A DNA stretch of 64,000 nucleotides from positions 5,975,501-6,039,500 of the forward strand of contig NC_089723.1 of NCBI RefSeq assembly GCF_035083965.1, given 5' to 3'. Origin of the DNA: Branchiostoma lanceolatum (lineage: Eukaryota; Chordata; Leptocardii; Amphioxiformes; Branchiostomatidae). Within the stretch, counting starts at the first letter, position 1. Each line of letters opens with the position of its first letter. Under the pieces are notes generated by a model, which searched no databases, was not told the DNA's origin, and saw nothing but the letters and a program-made list of their open reading frames with translations. Below are positions 11,760 to 30,700 of this stretch, piece by piece. The translations under genes and the position numbers were made by a program.

Positions 11760-14700
11760 ATGGCGTACCTAATGCAAGTACAGTGCAAGAGCATTTTCGA
11801 CAGCCAGGGATATCACCAGTGGGAACGGACTCACGTCAACGACTTCGAGCCAACCGGAGACAAAGTGCCAGTGACCGACCCGGCCCAGTTCTTCCGGTGT
11901 CACGGTAGTGACTACTACGTGTGCTGTGTAGACATGGATGCTAACACACTCGTTTTGGCGAAGTCTAAAGATATTTCTAAGACGAGGAAAGCTCCTTTCT
12001 TTGGCGAGGTAAGGGAGTGTTGTTTAGGTCACGATGCTGAAGGGATCTTACATGGTATTTCCAAATGTAAAGGGCTGCACGTAGTAATCAAATACTAGTA
12101 CTTAGGTGTACTCCTGGATAGTAAAATCGCATGGAACGAGCACTTAGATACGGTATGCTCCAAGGTTTCTCAGAGAATAGGACTATCAAAGCGCCTCAGA
12201 TTCTGTCTCACTGTCAACATTGCCAGTTTGTTATACCGTTCTATGATTATCTCCATGCAAAATGGTGATATAGTTTTGAATGTGTCTGTCTGTCTGTCTG
12301 TCTGTTTGTTTGTATTTCCGCACTACTCTAGTCAGCATAACTCAAGAACCTCTGAATGGATTTCGATGATATTTGGTATATGGGCGGGTGTTGGGAAGCC
12401 AAAATTCAAGGTCGATTTTGGGCTCCCTGGTATGTGACCTTGGTACTGCAGCAGAGCTTCCGTTTTTGTATCTTTTGAGCTGGACGTGCTATGGTCTTGA
12501 TTTTTGGATGGCAGATAGCTTGTGATGTAATAAAGAAGTAGTGTAGGTTTGGGCTCCCTAGCAGCTTGCTCTGGAACTGCAGTGGCATTATTGTGAAAAT
12601 CTTCTAAAGGGCATAACTGAAGAAAGGAACGACGGATTTCCATGATATTTAGTATGCAGGTAACTTAGACAGAGATGTACACAACGAAGTGCAAATTATG
12701 CTAATTGGGACTTAATTTGCATAACTAATGAGGAAAATCTATATTTGCAGTGTTTCCCATCATTTGACTCAAATACATGTAACAGATGTGGTTTATGGCA
12801 AGTTGAGCATCAACACATGCAACATGTGTAAGTTAGATAAAGGTGTTTATGACCAAGCATACATAATGTAAATGTGTAAACAGAATAGTTCATGGAAAAA
12901 GGTTGATTATGCTTTTGACGAGACAAAAGAATATATCAGCAAAGACTAAAAATATTTCATGGAGATATGAGGTCGTGGAACTCTTGTTTTACACTGTTTG
13001 ATTTTAGGCACTGCGTCTAGATGCTGAAAAAATGCTAGTTATCCCATTCTCCTTGTTGCCGGGCGTGGCTGCTGCGGTTGCTAAGGACGTCGGTCACATC
13101 ACCTCTATATTCCTCTTCCATACAAGTAAGTAACTACATGCATGAAAGACCGTTTGCCTTTAATAAAGCTGCTTTACTATTCAAATCTAAGTATTACGAA
13201 AGGCTAATTTTGCTACATAACCAACACTGAAATAATTAGGACTTTTATGCTAAGATTCAAATTTGAGCATTTTACTAAGTAAAATATCGAAGATGACACA
13301 TACTTGTATGTGGCAGTCTGCTAGCGTTAGGAAGGTCGAGGGCTGTGAAGGAAGGTCAAAGATTTCATAGGAAGGTCAAAAGTTTTGTAGGCAGGTCAAA
13401 TGTTTTGTAGGAAGGTCAAAGGTTACATAGGAAGGTCATGTTTGCAGCAGGGTCAAATGCTTTATAGAAAGTTAAAAGGTTTTACAGAGAATAAGACGTA
13501 CGGATGAGACATGTTAATTTATGGCGGCAGAATGGTAAAAGGAATAAAAATGCCAGCCATTGTAATGACGTTGATAACATTTTTAAACAGTGCGCTGCGG
13601 TTCAACATTGCTGACGAGGGCCTTTGAAGCCAGCGGCGTCATTAACACCATCTCAGAGCCTGGCATTTACGCCAGCTTCTGCCCATATGTGGTTACAGAG
13701 AAGAAAATCCATGAAGACGACATGGCGACGCTTATGGACGTCATTCGACACACCAACACCCTTTTCAACTACACACTGTGGCGGGGAAACCCGTCCAAAA
13801 CAGTGACGTGTTACAAAATGCGTGGACAGGTGAGTGGCAGCTGTCATTATCCCTCCAGGTGCCCATGGACCGCCACAGTTTTTGGCGAAGCTTCAGGAGT
13901 GAGCTTAATATTGGCGAAGCTTAAAGAGCGAGCGTAATAGTATATTTTACGCCCGTTTTACAAGAATTCCTAGAATTGTGCTGAAATCCATCCGCGCAAA
14001 CTCTGTGGACGCCCGCCTGACACTCTATACCTTGTTAGTACGGTCTGGCATCCCGGCACGCAGGTCGATGACAGCTGACCTACTTACGTGGCGTCCGATT
14101 TCGTTCTAATGGGAGCGTATCAGGGAGTTCTCGGGACACCGAATCTGGTATTCTAGCCTTGAAACCCACCCCAGTTCTTATCATTCCGGCGGGAACCCTC
14201 AGGACCGCCACATTTACAAAAATGTACGCTTCAAGGTCACAGTTAAAAAAGGGCCCCACCAGGTAGTAGTGAACACCGGGACAAATTTGTGGCTTCGGAT
14301 GTGTTCTCAAAAATGTCTTGAACGCATGGATATCTTAAAGTATCTTAAGATACCTTGTGCATCTCTTTCAAGTTATAATTATTTTCTTCAAATATGGCGG
14401 TCTAAAGGCAATGTTACCCGGCGAAATCATAAGAGTTGACGTTTAATGATGTCTTACTTACTTACTTACTTGGGCCTGTCCTTGGGCATAGGCCACGGAC
14501 GAGATGCCTCCATCCTTTGCGGTCCTGGGCCCTCTCTATCAGCTGCTCCCATGTGTGTCCGGATGCCTTCACATCGGCCACTAGGTCCCTCCTCCATGTG
14601 TTCCTTGGCCTCCCCCTCTTCCGCTTCCCTGGGGGGTTCCATGTGAAGGCCTCCCTCGTGGTACTCGATGCTGGCTTCCGCAGTGTATGTCCAATCCAGG

Positions 14701-16428
14701 TCCATCTCTTGTGCAGGATGTCGGTTGCCACTGGTCCCTGCCCGGTGCGTTGCCATAGGTCTTCATTTCTGATGGTACTGGGCCAGTAGATTTTGAGAAT
14801 CTTCCTGAGGCAGGTATTTATGAAGGCTTGAATATTCTTTGTTGTGCTGGTTGTCGCTCGCCAGGTCTCTGCACCATACAGTAGAACGGGTTTGACCATG
14901 GTGTTGAACATCCGGATCTTGGTACTGGAGGTCAGTTCTGATGATCTCCAGACTTTGTCCAGCTGCTGGAATGCTGATCTTGCTTTTCCTATCCGTGCCT
15001 TCACATCTGCATCTGTTCCACCCTGTTTGTCAATGACACTACCTAGGTATGTGAACTTGGCTACTTCTTCTAGTGGTTCTCCTGCAAGAGTAATGGGAGT
15101 ACTGCAGTCTGTGTTGACTTTCAGGATCTTTGTCTTTCCCCTGTGGATCTTGAGGCCCAGGCAGGCAGAGTTTGTGTCAATTGTAGATGTTTTCTCTTGC
15201 ATCTGTTGCTGTTTATGGGCCAAAAGGGCCAGGTCGTCTGCAAAATCCAGGTCGTCCAACCATTTCCCAGCTGACCATTTGATGCCATTTTCCCTGCCAT
15301 CAGTGGCTTCGGATGTGTCATCATCTTCCAAAATCTCGTTTTATCCACTGCATTAAATCGGAGCTAAGATCAACCCGGGACCCGGTAACAAATAGATACC
15401 ATAAGCTAATGATGAGAACACCGGGACAAATTTGTGGCTTCGGATGTGTTCTCAAAAATGTCTTGAACGCATGGATATCTTAAAGTATCTTAAGATACCT
15501 TGTGCATCTCTTTCAAGTTATAATTATTTTCTTCAAATATGGCGGTCTAAAGGCAATGTTACCCGGCGAAATCATAAGAGTTGACGTTTAATGATGTCAT
15601 CATCTTCCAAAATCTCGTTTTATCCACTGCATTCATTGATGTCGGAATGATGTAGTTCTTTATCAGACATATATGGACACTATCAGCATCATTTGATATG
15701 CAAAACTATGTCTAGTAGTAAGATATCAAAGTTTATTCTGTCTAACATATGTTTTTTTTTCTTCAATTCTGGCAATTCACCATTTGATTGCAATTTCAAT
15801 GCATCCATAGGTCACTTTTATAGCAGATCTACTGTGCAAAGCCTTGCCAGATGTGAAGACTGTCTTCTTGTACCGTGGCCTGGCCGGAACAGTGGATTCT
15901 TACGCACACATGATCTCAGGAGGGAGTTGTTGGAAGTACTGGCTTCTAACAGCCTTCAAGCTGGATCACGTCGAGAGTAGGAGAATAGCCACTATGGGCA
16001 CTTCTCGTCCATGGGAAAACCCCATGTTCGCGTCTCTACCTGTTCCGCATGGTATAGTCTGGTTTGCGACATGCGTTTGGCTCGAGCTCTTGCAGAAAGC
16101 AGTCGGGATGGCAGACCATGGCTCCACTCAATGTTTCCATGTAGTTCTGCGGTACGAAGATTTGAGAGTGTACAAGGAGGCAATGGTGTTGAAAGTCATG
16201 GATTGCCTTGGTGTCAAATTCAACGATAAAGATACTGGGCGGAAGATACTGGAAGCTTTTGGAGTCAACAGTCAGGCGGGGCATATGGTCGCTAGTAGGG
16301 GGGCCGGCGGTGGAGAGAGTTGGTTAGGGGAATGGGAGATGGGTATCATTTCAAAGATGCTTGACCATCTCGACGTGGGGATCGACGAACCCAATTTTGT
16401 TGTCAATGGGACTCTCACTAATCTTTAA
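11760..16428 (+). CDS. Sulfotransferase-like P-loop protein (4 exons, 407 aa)
   Basis: Probably transfers sulfate from PAPS to an unknown acceptor. Exons 11760-12008, 13008-13125, 13591-13829 and 15811-16428 join in phase with GT-AG borders. The co-substrate signatures are visible: a 5'-PSB-like loop RCGSTLLTRAFEASG at residues 124-138 followed by SEP at 144-146, and a 3'-PSB-like stretch VKTVFLYRG near 217-225 with VDSY after it. The first ~85 residues are unlike cytosolic SULTs, and there is no signal peptide. The RCGST...SEP form resembles the divergent 'sulfotransferase family' P-loop proteins rather than classical SULT enzymes. Intron 3 holds an RTE-type LINE fragment and intron 1 another LINE fragment. 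It lies on + between the two receptor arms. Family assignment is fairly sure; substrate unknown. Confidence 0.8.
12075..12250 (+). mobile_element. LINE reverse-transcriptase fragment in intron 1 of the sulfotransferase-like gene
   Basis: Bases ~12,098-12,250 translate to YLGVLLDSKIAWNEHLDTVC and SQRIGLSKRLRF, the conserved segment just past the catalytic core of jockey/CR1-like reverse transcriptases. A stop (TAG) precedes it, and the family M repeat truncates it at about 12,250. Non-functional remnant. Confidence 0.78.
12235..12640 (-). mobile_element. Family M repeat, reverse orientation
   Basis: It begins with the hairpin-like CTCCATGCAAAATGGTG, then a TGTC microsatellite (12,283-12,305), then family landmarks: CAGCATAACTCAAGAAC, GATATTTGGTATATGGG, TGTGACCTTGGTACTGCAGC, TAGGTTTGGGC. 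Closely matches 47,125-47,545. Confidence 0.8.
13320..13480 (+). repeat. Degenerate ~21-bp minisatellite in intron 2 of the sulfotransferase-like gene
   Basis: Six to seven units of the form GGAAGGTCAAAGGTTTCATA, with drift, run from about 13,331 to 13,480. Non-coding. Confidence 0.8.
14271..14453 (+). repeat. 183-bp direct repeat, copy 1 (flanks the RTE fragment)
   Basis: Begins GAACACCGGGACAAATTTG and ends TTTAATGATGTC. By eye it is identical to 15,416-15,598. Confidence 0.92.
14454..15350 (-). mobile_element. RTE-like LINE fragment, C-terminal reverse transcriptase
   Basis: A frame on - (stop-free from ~15,331 to 14,462, about 289 codons) contains the catalytic LDDLDFADDLALL motif and FTYLGSVIDKQGG, KARSAFQQLDKVW and MFNTMVKPVLLYGAETW, then IGHTLRKP and KRKRGRPRNTWRRD. 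These are hallmarks of the C-terminal half of RTE/BovB-like polymerases. The element's 3' end carries an (AAGT)n tail, seen on + as CTTACTTACTTACTTACTT at 14,452-14,470, as expected of that class. The 5' part (endonuclease and palm start) is missing. It sits in intron 3 of the sulfotransferase-like gene, antisense to it. Confidence 0.88.
15416..15598 (+). repeat. 183-bp direct repeat, copy 2
   Basis: Exact-looking repeat of 14,271-14,453. It is followed by ATCATCTTCCAAAATCTCG, which also occurs at 15,319 at the far side of the LINE. The duplication therefore covers at least 183 bp plus ~35 bp, with the LINE inside the first copy. Confidence 0.9.
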
Positions 16429-16997
16429 AATTTTGGTGGTATAATGAATTCTGCGTCTGACATCAGGATATGAAAAAAAGGAAAACTTTTGTGGGTTGGT
16501 TATCATAAAGCAAGGGTGTTTCTGAAGAAAGACAAGGTTTTAGCACTGGGAGTATAAAATGTTTGAGTTTTGGTCAAACGGAAATTTCTTAGAAACCTAG
16601 ATAGACTATTTTTGACAAAGTCAAAGATGTACTTACGTTGTCGATATAACATACTCACAATTAGATATTATCGTTAGAATATTATACCTGTGGCGTTTTG
16701 ATATCGAGGATTAGAGGCACACTTTGTCAAACATTTGGTGAACCTTGTTCTCAGTCAAGCTCTTCCTACGTTCCTGCTCGGTACAAATTGAATAAAAGGA
16801 TCAAGTCCAAATATGGCGGCTTATGTGATTATTTTAGGATTAACCTGTCATTCTTATGAGACTTTTTGGCAGAATCCCCCCTCCCCCTTAGAAGATTAAT
16901 TCCCCCACATTATGGACAATGTTCACTACTGTCTGACGCTGCACCTAAAAATCTTCTCTCATTTCCGAAAATAATTACATTAGGTTGGTAGAATAAA

Positions 16998-17216
16998 GGA
17001 TATAGGAGATTCTTTTTTTTCACAACCAGTAATCTTCACCACTTAGCCACGCACGTTTGGGACAGTGTTCTCACTGCAAAAGCGCCACCTACATCGGCTA
17101 CTTATAGCGGTGAGAAGCAGTACTCCAGTCAGAAGCTCTGAAGAAGGTGTCTGACAGTCACCGAAACGTTAGCAGGTGAGATTACTAGTTGTGGAAAAAA
17201 AGAATCTCCTATATCT
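16998..17216. mobile_element. MITE family E (GGATATAGGAGATTC ends)
   Basis: Ends GGATATAGGAGATTC and GAATCTCCTATATC are inverted. The core CAGTCAGAAGCTCTGAAGAA and CACCGAAACGTTAGCAGG recurs in 26,023-26,178. Confidence 0.85.
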
Positions 17217-17423
17217 TCTCGAATGTTTATATCTATATTCACAGTGGTTACTTATATTTGAATATTCCTTTTTTTACAAAAAGAGAATGACATACAGTAT
17301 ATCTATATTCATATATCTATTTTCATAATCTATCAAAGCTATTTGAATATTCATTTATTTACGAAAGGAGGATAACCTGTGGCCCATAGTTAACTAGCTG
17401 AGAAGTCAACATTCGTTTGAGAG

Positions 17424-17634
17424 TACTGTAAATGCACTTAAGTTCGCGTGCTTTTTGTTTCGCGGTAGGGAGAAAATGGAGTGTTCGCGGTGGTTTTGAA
17501 TTCGCGTTTTAAACAACAGTAGCGCTACAGTCATACGTGGGCAAAAGTTTCGTAGTGGTTTGAAGTTCGCGCTGAAAGTTCACCGCGAAAACCGTGAACA
17601 TAAAACCGCCGCGAACATTTCTGTATTTACAGTA
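17424..17634. mobile_element. MITE family F (TACTGTAAAT...TTCGCGG), copy 1
   Basis: Termini TACTGTAAATGC and GTATTTACAGTA are inverted. The interior is rich in TTCGCGGTGG / CCGCGAA motifs and carries AGCGCTACAGTCATA. Further copies lie at 19,697-19,909 and 20,128-20,277. Confidence 0.85.
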
Positions 17635-17877
17635 TTTGTTTTGATCGTACATAAGATGTGCCGGAACGTCTCATTACAAGTTGGGGGTGGTATGACTTTA
17701 CTTCCACCAATGTAACCATAAATAAATCATTATCATAAAGTCTATACGCTGCTTGATATTTGTATAGAAAAGCAGTTTAAGAACAACTGAATATTTTTGC
17801 TCTACACTTCCTTTTTCGTACTTTTTTCCAATTTTTGTGTGTCTTATTAAGTTTTCACTATTGCTACATAATGAGAC

Positions 17878-18149
17878 AAACCAACGCACCAATGTAACGT
17901 TAAACGAAAACAAAGCGTGAGACTATAGCCCCTCATTTTCCCATGTGCAGCCCGGGTGTACGCTTGGTATAATTCATCGGGGCTTTACGTATACCTATAG
18001 TATACATGTAGGTAAACCAACGCACCAATGTAACGTTAAACGAAAACAAAGCGTGAGACTATAGCCCCTCATTTTCCCATGTGCAGCCCGGGTGTACGCT
18101 TGGTATAATTCATCGGGGCTTTACGTATACCTATAGTATACATGTAGGT
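17878..18149 (+). repeat. Perfect 136-bp tandem duplication just upstream of the P450 start codon
   Basis: Bases 17,878-18,013 are repeated without a visible change at 18,014-18,149, and the P450 ATG follows at 18,152. Each unit contains TTGGTATAATTC and a palindromic TATAGTATACATG. The second unit forms the immediate 5' leader, so the duplication may double promoter or 5' UTR sequence. Confidence 0.92.
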
Positions 18150-18151
18150 AT

Positions 18152-27142
<8,991 letters not shown>

Positions 27143-27741
27143 ATCTAAAAAAAATGTTTTTCGTGTAAGGTCATAGTGGCCCTACCTACTGGAAAGTATA
27201 ACGGAAATTAATAGCCAAACTTGTAATTGTTTTTCCCTGTCTATAGTGTCTATGATGATAATGTCTATAATTTCACGTAAACTTGATACATGATAACTAG
27301 CATGGCATAAGATAGTTGAGTTATAGCCACGTAAGTTTCAACACGCTATATGTAATCCAACTAGCTTAGATATATAGATATGGTATTTGCACCGAGAACG
27401 ATATTGGAAGAACACGACGGCCCTATAATTCGTTGGATTCTCCATGGTAAAATACATGGAAAGTTAACGATAAGTTGAATATATTAATATAGAGAAATTA
27501 GCTTATTTTATGAGGATAATATCTATCACATAGCTTCTACATATATGTAGAAAAGGTATATGTAAAGTCATATAAGGTAATTATGTAGAGTCCGCTCCAA
27601 GCCACCATGGGGGTGTTATTGTCATTATTTACAAATACAATTTCCTGTAATTATATATGTAAGAAATTTGCTCCTTTTTCTCACAACGTAGGTACTAAAT
27701 AACAGTGGCTCATAACCCCGGGTCAGATTAAGTTAATCACT
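27143..27741. other. Gap between convergent P450 and receptor B 3' ends
   Basis: 599 bp, AT-rich, without a gene. The last ~70 bp match the 3' flank of receptor A in reverse and mark the inner edge of the right arm. Confidence 0.6.
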
Positions 27742-30700
27742 TTAGCGAGGTAAAAAAATGTTGACATGATCTTCATAGTCTGATTCGTCACTATCATTAT
27801 TTCCCCCTCCTTCTTCTTCTTCCTCGCCATCGACCTCCCCCCGGACACCCGGAGGTGGTACAGCCTGCCGTAACTTGTCCCAGAATAGCAGCTCTCCCCA
27901 CAACAGGTACCTGTAATAACATGGCAAAGAAATGAAAGGGTGTATCAAAACGAGATTAATGATGATAATAACCCTCATGTAGAAACTCGTGAACGAGGGC
28001 TAATTGATTACTAGGGAACAGGTACGGCAACGTAAGAAGATAGAAAATGTCTAACGTTATAGTTGTGTCTGATGTGTGTATGTACATTGCTGGAGGGGGG
28101 GGGGGGCTATTTCTTTGAAGGCAGTATATGATATCTTGAGACGAGACACTGTATTACAATATGATTGATAATAAGACTCATATAGGCTAGCACGTCTTGG
28201 CCTCAAGTTCATCCCTCTGAAAAAAGAACACAGATGGACAATAAACCTGTTCATTCGCCGATTTCACACTTCCCATGATGCCCCATTGGGGCGTCGTAAA
28301 CTCCTGCACTGCCCAATTTACGGTAATTCTTCTTAGCGCGCGAAAGTCAAGCGGGATGGCCTGTCTCCGCAGCGAATCGGTACGTGCATATTATCACCAA
28401 GAAAAATACACCGAAACGTTCGTTATTGCAGTTGAATATTCTACGAAAAGGGAAATCAATCCTAGTGCTAAACACTACTTTTGAATCAGTTGTTGTTCTT
28501 AATCAGTTGACAATTCTGTATATTTTTGTACTCCGCTAACTTCACGTCTTTTATGTGTAACTTTCTTGTTTGGTGTGTGTTTCGATCGTAGTACGAAAGG
28601 GAAGAAGAAATTATCACCACCAAAGTCATAACTGCCTTGTCAAACTAGTAATATATCATGAAGAACAGAGAGCATTTTTCGGTCAAAACATGTGACATAC
28701 TTCCACTCTGATCTGAAGAAAACAATTTGCTAACGAGTGTGAAATTCCCGGACGTGTTATTCAAACAACCATGAAACACATTGTTTATGGTCTCTAAACT
28801 ACTGTAACTAGTACTGTCTGAGAAATGACAACTAGTGTATCTATTACTGTGTAAGTGTTACTGTAATAATTGAAACTGTTACTATCTGAGAGATGATCAT
28901 CAGAGTCAATTCAATATAGATGTGTGCATTTATTTAAAGTTGCTTGGTTTATTTCAGATTCTGTCATCACCGACAGGACATCTGAATCAAAGCTGGCAAG
29001 AGTATGGTGTGTCATACATCACCCACAATTCACTTTCCACAAACTTTTCGTAAACAACTCAAATAAAATCAAAATTGAAGACTAAGAATTGATTTTATTG
29101 TCGCAAGTAATACTTCATTGTTAAATATCTGTATAGACGTTTTTCCTGCATTCTGTTTATTCAGTGTTTTAAAGAAAATCTCTGTGACATTATACAAATT
29201 CAACTTGTAAGTTCTATAGACAAACACTGGTAAAACCTTTAAAAATTGTTCCGTATTACCTCCCCAGTATATAAAACATGTAATTATGACAGGTTTGAGG
29301 AGAATCAACACAAAAAACGTAACGTTACCTTCCTGCAGCTTTACCGCCCTCCTACTTGGGTTTTCTGTTGGTTCACGCGCGCTAAGAAGAATTACCGTAA
29401 ATTGGGCAGTGCCGGAGTTTACGACGCCCCAATGGGGCATCATGGGAAGTGTGAAATCGGCGAATGGTTCCAACCGCGCATGTGAAGCGAGGTGTATTGT
29501 GGGTAATATGTTTAAGTTGAAGGCCTCTGAGACGTAAACAAAACACGTCTGTGCATGTATCAATCATGGTCAGACAATAACTATTGACTAGTTAGGGGCT
29601 TTCACCTTACAGATGCATTTTACCCCCAATGCATCTCGCTACGCATTCGTAGTTCAAACCATGAACAGGCTTATTTAAATCCCTTACTTGTTCGCCGTTA
29701 GATACTGCTTCAGGTCCATGACGTCATCACAGGCCTCCAGCGGAAGATCGTCCATGATGACGATGATGAGGCGGTACGCCTGGTCGGTGACAGCTTGTTG
29801 ATGAGCGACCTGCACGAACACAAATATTGAGAAATGACGTCGACCCTGCATAGCCATGATATCCTGTGTACAATGTAGCGTTGTCAACAATGTTGATCAA
29901 CACCAATACTAGATACAATCGAACCTGTCCAAGACGACCACTCAGGGGACCGATAAAATCTGGTCTATGTGGAGAGGTGGTCACTATTTGCAGGATTCTT
30001 AATGCTTGTGTCAGTGTGAAAGATTATCTCAGGGACCACAAAAAAGTGGTCAGGTCAGGGCCAAGGGCCAGGTCGTGGTCACTTAACTGTCAGGTTTGAC
30101 TGTACCGCAAGAGTGCGAGATATCAAATTCTACTGCGAATTTCTTTTAAAGCAGCAAAAACTTTCCTCAAAACGTACAAACATAAGGAGAGGGCCCATGA
30201 CAAAGACGAGAGCTGATGTAACAAATATAACTTTTGACCTTTACAAAAAAGCTAACAATACGTCTAATAAGCCGGTTTAGGTTTAAAATGCGCACATGCG
30301 CACATGCGCACATGCGCAGCAAGATGCATTGTGGGTAGTACGTAAAGATGGAGGCCCCTGACTTGTAAACAGTTATCGTCTAGACCATGCTTAATACATA
30401 TTCACACGTGTTTTGTTTACGTCTTAGGGGCCTTCAACTTTGTCATATAGTCCACAATGCGTCTAGCAGCGCACGCGCAGTTAACTCTGTCAACAGGCTT
30501 ATTCAGTGACGAAAACCTAATCTCCAAGCGGATCGTCCGATGGTAGAATCGTCCATTATTCCACCGGGGATCTGCATGCACTCCAACAGGGAGTAATTCT
30601 TCTCAAAAATGGGTGTCTTTACCCGTCCTTGTGGCCATATTATTCGAATATTGTCGTTGGCTAAAGCCCCTGTCACACTTGTGCGTATATATACAAGCCC

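Larger units (their letters stand above)
16429..17877. other. Intergenic region between sulfotransferase-like gene and P450
   Basis: No gene seen. It contains two fold-back elements (16,998-17,216 and 17,424-17,634) in otherwise AT-rich unique sequence. Confidence 0.6.
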
